DNA from: Solea solea
Lineage: Eukaryota > Chordata > Actinopteri > Pleuronectiformes > Soleidae
Assembly (NCBI RefSeq): GCF_958295425.1
Contig: NC_081136.1
Location: forward strand, 5,099,811 to 5,163,810
Length of the DNA stretch: 64,000 bases
Reading direction: 5' to 3'
The notes beneath the pieces were generated by a model. It had not been told where the DNA came from and made no database searches. It worked only from the letters and a program-made list of their open reading frames with translations. Both the position numbers and the translations under genes were made by a program. Shown piece after piece: positions 1 through 10,749 of this stretch. Within the stretch, counting starts at the first letter, position 1; each line of letters starts with the position of its first letter.

Positions 1-1164
1 TGCTGTGCACCAGCGGAAAAATCAAGCCCTCTGCGAGCTTTGTCAAATTTAGTGATACTTGGATGTGACGACTGAGGAGGAGGAGTCTGGAAGACTGTAG
101 AGAAAGATAAAATACCACGGTCAGACTATATTAACGTGCATTAATTGTAACTGCCTCGTATTATAACTGTAGAACTTGTAATACTTACATGTTTCATTTT
201 CCCCCTTCACTGCCACGTTAGCAAATGCAGGGTAAAGTTGAGTATTGAAGGTCTGGGACATGAAGACAGGCTGTGGGAGGAAAAATGAAGTACCAAACAT
301 TTTTACTCAACCTAAAGCTTTAGTATTACCCATGAATCATTCTGGGTTAAGTAGAGTTAAAAGTGTGGTGCCTGTAGTACATAAGCATAAGGAGACATTG
401 ATAAGTAAAATTATTATTATTATTTTGAAACTGGCTACTAAAATAAGAACAGAAAAAAAAATGATCCTATTAGAAATTTAGACATTTAAAAATTGGTCAA
501 ATAAGAACTAGCAGCACAGGGAGACCAGTGGGCAGAACTACTCAACCCCATGACCTTTCCTTCGAATGTGTTAAGGGATTCAAGAAAACTTGTCAAACAT
601 GTGTATACAAGTTAAAAAATATCAAAATAAGTCAAATTAATAAGTGCTAAATCCACATCGAGACTTAGGGTACGGAATGCAAAACTTGTATCTTCACGTC
701 GCTTTTCTCTTCCAAGTGTATTGGAGAAACTATGTAGCCTTCAGTTAGCATCAAAACTCAAAATATGTTACAACATTGTACAACATGAGAGGAATTTCAG
801 ATTAGAAATAGTCACAAAAAACGACAACAAAAACTCAATTTAAAATGTTATATAGTAGCATATCTGTGGTTGAAATGACTGTACCTCATTACCAGTGTTG
901 AATTGAAAGGCTTGGTTTATTGTTGCTGTGTCCTGCTGATTCCCAACCACTGCGTAGAAAATAGGACAGCTCAATATATAACCCTTTATTTAATTTTTTA
1001 AACAAACCAATTATAAAACCTACTTGACTGGATCATGTCCATCACTGAGGCCTCAGTGGCTGTATTGGTTAGGGTAACCGTAAAGAGGTTTGGAGATGCA
1101 GGTACGCTCTGTAAGAAGAGACGGAAGATAAACTACATTTTCGCGTTAACATTGAATTTACATT
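1..1164. other. Left-edge non-coding stretch
   Basis: No exon, RNA gene or repeat family could be recognised here. The 78-codon open frame at 245-481 on the plus strand has no domain, no splice context and a low-complexity end, so I treat it as chance. The right border is the polyadenylation signal of the zinc-finger gene next door. Confidence 0.4.
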
Positions 1165-2912
1165 TTATTTCCCTATCCAAACAATAGGTTGTTGTCCTCG
1201 AATTTGACCTCCTTGCTTTTGCTCGGATAAACATACCTCGTTTTTGACCGAGAGATTTTTCCAGTTGTACTCGTCGCTCTTTGCAACGCTCGCTCCCTTC
1301 GACCTGCATTCCATCTGATGGATTCTCAGACCCTGGTCGGTCGTGAGTTCAGACCAGCCGCAGTAGCAAACCTGGCGCTTCATGTCTGTTTGAGACATGG
1401 AAGAATTAATTCACATGTTAGTATGTACGATTTATTCCTAAAATATTGGTAGCTTACCAAGCTCGTGCTTATTATGCTTGTTTAAAACATTGTTTTTGAA
1501 GAGGCAAAGGTCAACATTTGTGTCCCTGATGTTGGACAAGAAGGCCTGGCTCACAATCTCTGTTGCAGTTCATCCCAAAGGCGCTTTCCTTCCTCAAACT
1601 GTTACCACGAAGTTGGAAGCACAGCATTGTCCAAAAAGTCTTGGTATGCTAAAGCGTTAATATTGCCCTTCATTGGAGATAAGGGGCCTACCCCAAAGCC
1701 AGAGGTGTGTCCATATTGTGTACCTTAGGCGAGCTGTTGTTAGCCACTGTTAGCCATACCAGTCAGTAAGAATGCTCTACAGGGTATTTTGCCCTCACAA
1801 ACAGTGTTGCACTGATGTCTACGCCTGACTTAATGTTCAACAAAAAAGACAGAAGTGCTCCAATTTTCCAAGTTTAAAATTCAACCAAAGGGACGTTGCT
1901 GTTGAAACCTCTGACAAGGAACTGGGGAATTCTTAATTCCTTATTAATCTTAATCCAGTAAGTGCATTTACATCCTGATCTTGAAAGAAGACAGAAGAAT
2001 CAGTTCTTTACTCACAAGACCTCATAGAAGTAGGGAAGATGTCCATCTTTGGCTCTTCTAGTTCAATTTTTGATCCTGGGAAGGTAATCGCAGGAAGGTA
2101 GCCATTAGATGTGATCTGCTTGCTCTCCGGGATCTTCATTCCCTTTGGCGTGCATCCCATTATTCCCTGGTGAGTTCTCAGGCCCTGGTAGGTTGTGATT
2201 TTGGACCAGCCACAGGAGCAAACCTGGAGGCTCTCGTCTGATGAGACATTATGGACAAATTTACTCAGATTGTTGAAATCTATGTGAGTGACCCTAAATA
2301 TTTAGTGTTTCATTCTTCATACTGTGGTTCAGTACTATGCAAAATTAGTGCAAAATGTGACCATCAAACCTCTTTGATAAAGAATTATCAAATGTAAATT
2401 TAATTGAGGTTTGATATTTTACAAACCTGGTAGGTGACCAGTGTGTGCAGGGTCTACTTTGACATTGTTAAGACAAGAAATGCAAAAGAAAAATAGGCAC
2501 ACGTTGAAAGGGTACTGCACTTGTTAGTATAAAAAAGTTTGAGCAAAAACAGAAATAAAACCATATATATTGAACTTCATTAACTTAATTATTGTTCTCG
2601 TAGACTTATTTCGGATGATTTATGAGTCCTATGATAAATTGGTTGGTCTCTGTTGGTTCAACTGAGGATCCTGGGTGAAAATGTAAAAGTGTATGTACCA
2701 GATTTCTTTGGAGTATTGAAGATTACTGGCTCCGTCAGTTTAAATGGGCTTCCAAAGGTGAGCTGACGAAGGTAGTGACTTGTTGAGAACTGCTGACTCT
2801 CTGGGATCTGCAATCCCTTTGGCGTGCATCCCATTTTCCCCTGGTGAATTCTCAGGCCCTGGTAGGTTGTGATTTTGGACCAGCCACACCAGGAGCAAGT
2901 CTGGAGACTCAT
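1165..2912 (-). CDS. Three-exon gene of three tandem CGW/GLRxHQ zinc-finger-like modules
   Basis: Coding exons on the minus strand are 2699-2912, 2016-2237 and 1165-1385 (657 bp, 218 aa). Each exon carries one copy of a module reading C-x(1-2)-CGWSx(I/L)TTxQGLRxHQ, followed by a Cys 3-6 residues after the His and, in the first two copies, by GCTPKG and an IPES motif. The Cys-Cys-His-Cys spacing suggests a zinc-binding finger. Both introns are phase 1 with GT/AG borders, so the modules are exchangeable exon cassettes. The start at 2912 has A at -3 and is preceded by a splice acceptor at 2931, so an upstream non-coding exon is expected (candidate at 3885). The stop codon overlaps an AATAAA signal at 1164-1169. 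A GTATGT donor at 1236 could alternatively end the last exon at 1237 and lead to exons outside the window. I cannot name the family or its function; zinc binding is inferred from the motif. Confidence 0.6.
1497..1695 (-). pseudogene. Tc1/mariner-like transposase remnant
   Basis: Read on the minus strand, this stretch gives INALAYQDFLDNAVLPTSW, a stop codon, and then a frame containing LWDELQQRL and ARPSCPTS. These resemble the C-terminal part of fish Tc1-like DDE transposases, where the two motifs are normally separated by the catalytic stretch. The middle is deleted and stops interrupt the frame. It lies in the second intron of the zinc-finger gene. The call comes from recalled family motifs, not from an alignment. 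Confidence 0.55.
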
Positions 2913-3865
2913 GTTGGACGTGTTGAATATCTGCGAGAAACATTTGTACATTGGTGGTACACGTACCACATTTTGAGAACCAGGGATCTATACAAAAATC
3001 AACTTCCACGAGTCCAAAACTAGATAATATTTTTGTTTTTTTTAATCAGAAAGCACCTTTTTTATGACAAATATAATTTGATTTTGACTTCAATTTGATC
3101 TAGCCGCCTCACTGCTTTATTTCATGGAACAAAACCTTTTAAAAACAATAATAGAAAAAAACCTAAATTGAAAACCTAATGCTATTTGCTACCACATCAC
3201 TATTACTTTCATTTTCCTTGAATTGTAACTTTTGGATGTGCAGTAGTGACAGTTTTTTTTGCCCTCCAGTGGCAGGGAATATATTGTACACTGGTATCAA
3301 CTAAAAGTCACAAAAGCCAAGTTGTCGGTGGTGATGTGGGAAATCGCCAAGAACACGTCATCCCTAATCATATTAAGGAAACTATTGTGAAAGTCAAAGT
3401 GTATTAACATGAATATTGAATTTGTGCCATGCTGTTTACTTCATAAAACAATGTATGTATGAACAAAAGACATTCTGATATGTGCTATTTGATTACTTTT
3501 TTTATGTTTATATTTTGTATGGTTTATGCACACACCCACTGTGTGTTTTAAACACACCCTGAAACTACTTTTGTTGAATGCACTGCCTTTTTCCCTCAAG
3601 CACCATCAAACTTTTTCCACATTTTTAACATTTACTATGGACTAAAATATAATATATATATACATATATATGTATATATATATGTAAATAATATAAACAA
3701 GAATGATATACACACTGACTTTAAAGGTATAAACAACTTTGAATATTAGTTCCTCGTTTATTCTGATGTTTTTTGTCACGCAGGATACATCACTGTGTTT
3801 TTGCCAGTCATTATAACATTTACAGATATGCTTTATAAAGTGTTGAAATAATAAAACAGGAACAT
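2913..3865. other. Non-coding stretch with AT-rich repeat
   Basis: This is the probable 5' intron of the zinc-finger gene, between the acceptor at 2931 and the candidate 5' exon at 3885. It contains an AT/ATAT simple repeat around 3648-3695 and no coding signal that I trust. Confidence 0.4.
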
Positions 3866-3884
3866 AAAAAAAACAGCAGCTTAC

Positions 3885-3990
3885 CCTGCAGCCGGCAGCA
3901 GCTCCGTGTGTAATGTGAGTGTGATCAGTTTGACATTTCCTCAACTCTCTATTCACTCTCCACAGTTTCAGTTTCATTTCATACAAAACA
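3885..3990 (-). promoter_or_regulatory. Candidate ISRE promoter and non-coding 5' exon
   Basis: On the minus strand, 3964-3980 reads GAAATGAAACTGAAACT, which contains the interferon-stimulated response element core GAAANNGAAACT. Downstream is a short exon-like stretch ending in a splice donor (CTGCAGG|GTAAGC, donor at 3884). Its natural partner is the acceptor at 2931 of the zinc-finger gene. The element may be upstream of the start site or inside the 5' exon; I cannot place the transcription start. Confidence 0.45.
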
Positions 3991-3999
3991 ATCCTGAGG

Positions 4000-5185
4000 C
4001 TTTCTTTTAATTAACACCCAAGTGCTTTACCTGCTCTCAAGTAAACAGGACTAATTAGCGCTCACTCAGAGTTTCCGTTGAATTCCACATCAGTTAAAAA
4101 TGAAATCATACAATACAATTAAGGAACTGAAAAAAGTCAAATGGGGTAAGCAAATTTTGGCTGGATTTGCTAGATAGTTTTAAGAATTCTAGCCACGTTG
4201 AGACTCAAAAAAAGTGCCAAAAACTTGCCAATTTCTTAAACAAACTGGGGGTTGTGTGGTATATTGACTGTATAATTTACAACATCTTTCAAGCATAGTA
4301 TAGAATTACCATACTTTAAATCATGCACAAATGTGCAGACTCCAATTAAAGACATGTTGGAAAATCCTCAGTCGGGATTTCATGCAAACCATTGGTTTGG
4401 CTTGTTACTGGAAGTTAAAACTTTAAGTAAACTGTAATATCTTATGAAAACAAAGTAAAGTTTTCTTAAAATGATTGTTTTTCTTGTGCAAATCTTGCCC
4501 GCCAATATTATTTTTAGGCAAATAAGCAACAATATTCATAATCCTTTCTCACTTTTTTATCCACATCAACATCAACATCAACATATAAGTTGCTTACATT
4601 AATAATAACAAATATAAACAACAGGTGTTGTTACAAAAATTTTATTTTTATACTACCATTTAAAAGAGCCGTTACAAACAGACCAGTCCAGAAAACAAGC
4701 TAAAAGCTAACGGGGGGTGGGAAGAAACAATGCTATTCAATGCTAGCAGGAGGAAAACAGTTTTATGCATGTTGATATAGTAGATACATGTTTGTTTTGT
4801 TGTTAATTGATAGAATAATTTAATTTAACATTACAGACTTAATTGTTTCACCTTTTTTTTTTTAAACATCTCAACATCTCTCAACAAAAGCTGCAGGAAA
4901 AACAGATATGCTAAGCCAATGCTAACAGGACATGTAGGTAAACGATAGATTAAAGTCTGTGTCTGAAAGTAGCTTTATATAGTAGTTGCTACAGATTTTA
5001 GCATATGTATATGTATATGTATGTGTGATATGTGAGGTTTAATTCATTAACATGACAGACTTTAGTTGTTTTATTTGAATGTCTTTTAAGTTGATGAAAA
5101 AGATAAGTAAGCTAACCAAATCCTAATTGTACACGTAGGTGAACTATGGATTTTAGCATAAGTCTGAATCCAGCTATATGCAGGG
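4000..5185. other. Non-coding stretch of duplication unit 1
   Basis: No coding exon seen. It is AT-rich and includes about 350 bp (4430-4775) that is missing from the other unit. It probably contains the 3' end of TRIM A; AATAAA-type signals occur on the minus strand near 4645-4652 and 5070. Confidence 0.35.
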
Positions 5186-5189
5186 ATGT

Positions 5190-5515
5190 CCGTCAATCCA
5201 TCCATCCATCCATCCATCCACTCATCCATCTTTAACGCTGGCCGGGGGCGCTGGTGCCAATCCCAGCTGACATAGGGCGAAAGGCGGGGTACACCCTGGA
5301 CAGGTCACCAGTCCATCGTAGGGCCACACAGAGACAGACAACCATTCACTCTCACACTTACACCTATGCTCAATTTAGATTGTCCAATTTGCCTAATCCC
5401 CAAATCTGCATGTTTTTGGAATTAGGGAGGAAACCAGAGAACCCTGAGAAAATACACACATACACGGCGAGAACATGCAAACTCCACACAGAAAGGCCTA
5501 TTATGCAGATATGTA
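5190..5515 (+). repeat. Fish LINE-type 3' tail repeat
   Basis: A (CATC)n stretch is followed by the very common fish repeat text: ATCCCAGCTGACATAGGGCG, GGCGGGGTACACCCTGGACA, CCAGTCCATC, ACATGCAAACTCCACACAGA. This block is scattered through teleost genomes as a LINE/SINE 3' tail. The open frame inside it is a product of the repeat. Confidence 0.75.
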
Positions 5516-5561
5516 GTTAGGTAAATATTTGTGTATTTTGTGCTGTCTACTAAGCCCCAAA

Positions 5562-8317
5562 TTATTGGCCCTTGCCCCACGAGGCTAATTCCAGACTGAT
5601 CCCGACATAGTTTGCGTCCATGTCCCATTCACATTGTTTCACAGGAGAAATAATCAAAGGATTGCTGTTTTTATCATCTTGTTTCTGGTGTGGACTGAAA
5701 TACGGGAGAAGTTCTCCGGTGAATGAACACTTTGTGAAAGAATATATGTGAGACTGAGTTGTCAAATTGTAGAAAGAGACCAGTCCTTCCTCATAATCCA
5801 CGAACACTCCCACCCTCTGAGGTTTCTCTTGCAGGGAAAGCACGTGTGGCGGCGCTGTCAGAGCTGCAAACTTTTCGTCTTCGTAATGAACGATCACCCA
5901 GTAACCGTTGTCTGGGTTCAATGAGAGCTTCCCTTTGCGGTTTGCGTCAACTCTCGCCACACCCAGGTCCCACCCGGTCTTCTTGTTGGTCTCCACTTCC
6001 CAGTAAGACCTCCCGGAGCTCAAGCTGTTGACACCCAGGATGCTACCAAAAGTGTCAAACCTCTTCGGTGAATCATCAACTTCCTGGTCTTTCCCTCCAT
6101 CTTTCACTTCCTTCCCATCATCAGAAACCACAAGGCGTTGGTGCGCAGTAGTTGGATCCAGCTTTACATCCACTGTTCATTACAAGATTAAAATAATAAT
6201 ATGAGTTTAAAAAATTAAGTTTATCTTCCCAAAATGATGTTGGGGAAGAAACACAGCATATTACGTACCTGTAAACTTTGGAGCTCTATTAAGTTCTGCA
6301 AGGTAAATACATTTGTTTAGATCGGTTTAGGAAAAATTTCAGCTTTAAACGTTTATCATCAATACATAAATTGTTACCGATTGAGGTCAGCTTGTCAAGC
6401 TCCTGTTGAACTCTCTCCGTCATTATCGTTGTGGTTTTTCTGATTGTCTCAAAACACAGTGATGTGTCGAACTCTACCTCCACAAAGTCATTGGTGTCCA
6501 CCAGGTCTTCAAGACACGGCCATTCCTGAGGGACAGAGAGACAAATATTTGACATGAGTCTTGTCTTGTCCCAAAAGTGGTACATTCCTCATCATCTTAA
6601 AATCTCACCCCACCTGTAGGAAATGGATGTGATCCTCAAGGGTAGCTATACCATCCAGGTCAGTGATATTTTTCTGGAAGCGTCTGATCTCTGCTTTCAG
6701 CTTCTGTTTGAGATCATCTACCTCTTTTTCCATGACTTGCCTCCGGTCTCTCAGTGGCTGAAGAGCTATATCTTGAGCCTCCTCCACAATAGCGATCACA
6801 GTATTGAACACATTATCAATATCCCTCGACTCATTATCCATCTGGTTCTGGAAATGGAAGACAATAACACACTTTTGATTTGTTTTGATTTTGAAAAGAC
6901 TGTTCACACTAACTAATCCCTGACGAAAGACCTGCTCTTTTTCATTGGCTGGGTCAGAAATTATGTTTTATTGACTGTGACTGAGGTCGGTCAGGTCTTT
7001 TACCCTCACCCAGATTTCTGTGCCAACTGGCCATACCGACTGTCCCCAACTAGTGCTGATCGGAGAAGACTCTGCCCAACTGTGAATCGTGGGTAAAATC
7101 GGGCAAAAAAACTTGTAGTGGGTCCCCAAGTTCAGGCCACCGCAGGAGGACGAGGAGGCACAAGTTGAGGACCTAAATAAAGATTGCCAGTAGCTGTTGA
7201 TGATGCATGACAGAATGATGATAGCAGCAAAAAACGAAAAGGGAAGATCTACAAGTTGGTAGTGAGGCCTGATATGATATGTGGTTTGGAGAAAGAAAGA
7301 AAATCTGTAGTAAAAAGCCTGATGGAAACCCATCATTTCGTTTGACTAAATACATCCATTAGTTCTATGATGTGTTTGGTTTTGACTACGTCAGCTGAAC
7401 TAATGGAAAGACGGTAACCACAGGAGACATTTCAAAACATAATTAAGTTGGCTTAACACTTTAATTACTTTTCAGTACTGTCAATAAACTGTCATTGTGT
7501 CAAAACCGGCTCTGCCAGTTTTGACTTTTCAGTCCAGGATCAGTAATGTCTGTGTGTCTGTCTTGTAGCTTACCTTGCAGTCCTGAAGAGCTTGATTAAG
7601 CTTGTGCAGATTTTTTTCTCTCCGGTTAATTTGTGTTTCCAATTCATTTTTCACACTCTGAAGTTTAATCTGAAAGAAACAAGAAACATTTGTGCAGTTA
7701 TTTCTGAAGAGTACATCACGAGAAGACTTTCAATGTGTTAATTGTACCTTCTTCTTCTCCCATTCATCTTCAGTGGAGACAACCTCCAGCGGATCTTCTT
7801 CCAGACAGCCAACACAAATGCATCTCTGCTGCTCCCTACTGTACAGCTCCAAGGGACGTCCATGTTTCAGACAGGCCCGTTTATCCAGGTCCTCCACAGG
7901 TGCCACCAACTTGTGGCCCTTCAGCCTTTCAGTTGAGGAATGATTCTTCAGGTGGTTCAAACAATACGAGGCGAGACACACAAGGCAGGATTTCACAGCC
8001 TTGAGCTTTGGTGATGTACAAATGTCGCAGACTACTTCGTCGTCTTTTGCTTCCAGGTTATTCATCCTCTCATCAATTGGACAATTTTGGACAATTTCTC
8101 TCAAGACGATCTTCACATCCAAGGTACTGGTAATTGGCGTATTGCACAGGGGGCAAACTCTGTCGTTGTACTTAACGTGGAACTCCAGACACATCTTGCA
8201 GAAGGAGTGGCCACAAGCTGTAGTGACAGGGTCCGTAAATGTGTCCATGCATATGGAGCATTTTAGATGGTTCTCCAAGGAGCTGCTTTCACTGGGTGAC
8301 GCAGGAGCAGAGGCCAT
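5562..8317 (-). CDS. TRIM gene A: RING, B-boxes, coiled coil, PRY/SPRY
   Basis: Six minus-strand exons: 7748-8317, 7574-7669, 6614-6847, 6378-6525, 6269-6295, 5562-6172 (1686 bp, 561 aa), all with GT/AG borders and matching phases. Predicted ubiquitin E3 ligase of the fish TRIM25/finTRIM-like type. The RING runs from C20 to C58 (CSIC, CGHSFC, CPLC). B-box1 runs from C97 to H126 (CDIC, KSCLVC). A B-box2-like part starts at C149. Coiled coil is about 191-300, and PRY/SPRY about 360-550 with LDP, YWEVE and VDYEEG motifs. B-box2 is degenerate: by alignment with its neighbours the ligand positions C160, D163, H176 and H179 are S, Q, P and V. The frame continues about 25 residues past the usual SPRY end (PLIISPV). 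Gene B in the second duplication unit is its near twin. A candidate promoter lies at 9692-9957. Confidence 0.9.
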
Positions 8318-8945
8318 ATCTGTCTAAAGAGAAATGATCAAACCAATTCAGAGAGGTTCATGTTCGCAACTCATACTCAAGTTGTGAAGCTGTTAAGGTT
8401 AACATTTAGCTTAAACAAAGCATCAATCCTACACAGTTTAAGCTTTTGTGTGCCATTTAATGTCTTATCGATCAGGACTATAATAATAATTAAAAAAAAC
8501 AATAACATAGTCACATGAGATTGAGTATGGGTCTGGAAATGATGTTGTCACCTCCCACTTCCAAGAGGCGTGAACAACGGACATAGTTGAAAATGCCTTT
8601 TTGACAGACCTACAACCAATCAGAGCAATAATCCAGATGACGTATGCAAAATGAGAAGCAATGGCTGAAATGAAAGACAGCTGCTCTTTGATGGCCGCCA
8701 TGTTAGCTGAAGACAGAACCTGCAAGACGTCGATTCTTTATCATGATCGTGTTAAGCCCACCTTTAGCGTGCGGGGGGGGAATGTTTGTGATTGGTTCCC
8801 CCTTTTTTTGGAGTTTCTGTAGTTGGTCCTCGCCAAATTGGGCTGAGTTCACCAAGGCTAGCGATAAAAATGACACTTGGTGCACCTTCTGCCATGTTGC
8901 CCATCTGCTATAACTCTGCAGTGGCGGGCATCAAGCGCTTCTGCT
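8318..8945. other. Upstream region of TRIM A, repeat-like
   Basis: Non-coding in my reading. It contains an 86-codon open frame (8465-8725, minus) that is preserved without change in the other duplication unit at 16530-16790. The nucleotide sequence around it is also nearly unchanged, so this reflects recent duplication rather than selection. Confidence 0.4.
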
Positions 8946-9011
8946 CTACACAATCTTGTACAAAGTACCTAAAAGGGATACTTAAGAAGTAAAAGTATTA
9001 AAAAGACGTAC

Positions 9012-9232
9012 GGATTGAGCCATAGTGGCTAAGTGGTTGAGCGAGTTGTCTTTCAACTGGAAGGTTTTGGCTTCAGTTCCTGGCTCTGCTAGTCTATATG
9101 TGTCCTTGAGCAAGACACTTAACCCCATGTTGCAGTCTGTGAATGGGTGAATGGATAAAAACTAGTGTAAAGCAGCTCATCAAGACTAAAAAAAGCTCTA
9201 TATAAATACACACCATAATACTAATACATACA
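9012..9232 (+). repeat. tRNA-derived SINE (copy 1)
   Basis: A tRNA-like head (TAGTGGCTAAGTGGTTGAGC as A-box region, GGTTTTGGCTTCAGTTCC as B-box region) is followed by the fish SINE body TGTGTCCTTGAGCAAGACAC and an A-rich tail with ATAC/AATAC repeats. The flanking GTAAAAGTA-rich DNA resembles a non-autonomous DNA transposon in which the SINE sits. Related copies are at about 17072 and 59312. Confidence 0.7.
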
Positions 9233-9691
9233 GTAATACTAATACATAAAACTCTTCTTCTTCTGATTTTGTTTGGTTGTAGCGAGTAACAAAGATAGTT
9301 AGAAGGAATGTAGTGGAGTAAAAGTAAAAGTAGCTAGTAATAAAAATAACCAAGTAACCAAGTACACATATGTGACAAAGTATTTTTACTTTGTTACGTT
9401 ACAACACTGGCTCTACATCTGTATTGTATCTCATAGATTTACAGATACATGTAATTTACATTATGTAGGCCACACAAATATTATGTTCACAAAGACTCAG
9501 GAAACATGGGTTGAACTTGTTACCAGTGACACAACTACAGGTGCATTTGCTCTCTCTCTCTCTGTCAGTCTCTCGCTCACAGAAATGTAAAAATGTTAGA
9601 CCTTAAGGAAGAATGTGATCACATGGCAGAGTACACTGTAAAACTAAATACCTCAGAAATATAACTTTCAATGCTATAAATAAATTGTTAC

Positions 9692-9753
9692 CTTTTAGTC
9701 GTTTGTCCCAGTCAGTCAGTCTCAGCCTCTCTCTCTCTCTTTCTCTACTCCCA

Positions 9754-9790
<37 letters not shown>

Positions 9791-9957
9791 CTTCCTGAGC
9801 GTTCCTCCTTCTCTTAAGTTTCATTTCTGATAAAGAGCAAATCCCATCACTTCCTTTATTCAAATATGTCAGGTCGGCCTTCAAACCAGGAACCAATGAG
9901 CAATTTGTGTTTATACTTGCAATTGCTCAATACTAGAGAAACTTAAGTTTCATTTTC
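9692..9957 (-). promoter_or_regulatory. Candidate interferon-responsive promoter and 5' exon of TRIM A
   Basis: Read on the minus strand, the order is: GAAAATGAAACT (9946-9957), a match to the ISRE core; an inverted CCAAT box (9893-9897); a TATA-like TATTTGAATAAAGG (9853-9866); a second AAATGAAACT site near 9816-9829; a (TG)n tract; and a splice donor AAAAG|GTAACA with the exon edge at 9692. This is the arrangement expected for a short non-coding first exon of gene A. The ISRE also sits on a perfect 14 bp palindrome GAAACTTAAGTTTC (9938-9951). The same block is present upstream of gene B. Confidence 0.5.
9756..9789. repeat. (TG)n microsatellite
   Basis: About 16 TG units next to a CT-rich tract, within the candidate 5' exon of gene A. 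It is shorter (17818-17844) in the second duplication unit. Confidence 0.95.
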
Positions 9958-9959
9958 AC

Positions 9960-10625
9960 ATTTTCTGAATTAAAAGCACAAATATGACAACATTTTTTTT
10001 TACCCTCACATCATTTATTGATTCACATAAATACAGTGTCTGACATTGTATTCATTCATTCATAAGAAAAAAGTGGGTAAAAATACAAAATTCTTGTACC
10101 TCATATAAACTCACATTATCATTCCCAAAGATCAGCATCCCATAATGTTTGCAGTTTACTCACAGTTTACATTATTAGTGTATATTTTAATAGCATATCA
10201 TTTTTCATACATATAGAAAATGTTGATTAGAAGAAATACATTCAGATAGACTTATTATGGGACATGGAGCTGTTTGTCACTTAGCTTAGTTTAGCAACAA
10301 AAGTGGTAATCCGTAAAAACAACAGCAAAACTGGCTCCGCCAGCATCCAAAAAACTCATTATTAAACACTTTATTGTTTAATCTGTGCAAAAAACAGGTA
10401 AGTATTATTACTGTTATCATTATTATTGTTTTATGGCTTTTTACCTGAGAGGCAACTAGAGTTGTGCTATAATGTATAATGGAAAAGCGCAATATAACTG
10501 CTTTAATTTAAAAACAATTTGGTTTTCCCAAATGTGGAATAATGGTGCATTCTAGCCTGGAGACAGATTCAGCTACATGATCAGAGGAGGATTGTTGTCA
10601 AAAATCACTTGTAATATTTTTGCAG
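9960..10625. other. Non-coding stretch upstream of TRIM A
   Basis: AT-rich DNA with no exon seen. Near 10550-10620 about 60 bp replaces roughly 1.2 kb of the second unit, which there carries the coiled-coil exon of gene C. Confidence 0.4.
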
Positions 10626-10747
10626 GAGCGACGGACAAACAGAATAACGACGTCGTCGGAGCTGGTGGAAGCTGACACAGTGACTAAAGATGTCGGGACG
10701 GAGCTGCTACACAACAGATACTGTACACATTCAGTGGAATCTTTGGG
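10626..10747 (+). other. Exon-like open segment on the plus strand (unit 1)
   Basis: Flanked by TTTTTGCAG and GTAAGACAC, this 122 bp stretch is open for 40 codons and contains SELVEADTVTKDVGTELLHN. The counterpart in unit 2 (19861-19982) is also open. I do not recognise the protein; a transposon-derived exon is a reasonable guess. No linked plus-strand exons were confirmed. Confidence 0.3.
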
Positions 10748-10749
10748 GT

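Noticed and set aside
3642..3986. 114-codon minus-strand frame
   Set aside because: It combines a splice-donor region, AT-rich simple repeat and the candidate 5' exon; it has no coding character.
5254..5520. 88-codon plus-strand frame, repeated at 13346-13612
   Set aside because: It is the translation of a widespread fish repeat tail, not a gene.
6968..7336. 122-codon minus-strand open frame, repeated at 15053-15421
   Set aside because: It lies inside the coiled-coil intron of TRIM A and B. It has no domain and consists of repeat-like DNA; it is open in both copies only because they are recent duplicates.
7692..8327. Several plus-strand open frames opposite the RING exons
   Set aside because: They are antisense shadows of strongly coding minus-strand exons; the same occurs at 15758-16393, 26534-27150, 30420-31521 and 41355-41973.
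8465..8725. 86-codon minus-strand frame identical in both units
   Set aside because: The flanking non-coding DNA is just as conserved, codon-level constraint cannot be shown, and the sequence looks like an old repeat.
9012..9090. Possible tRNA genes in the SINE heads (also 17072, 33425, 59312)
   Set aside because: A- and B-box-like motifs are present but the cloverleaf arms do not pair, and typical SINE bodies follow.
9790..9835. MKLKRRRN-like stretch resembling the start of the TRIM coiled-coil exon
   Set aside because: The match is short, runs into a TG repeat, and the same bases are better explained as a GAAA-type regulatory site in a 5' exon.
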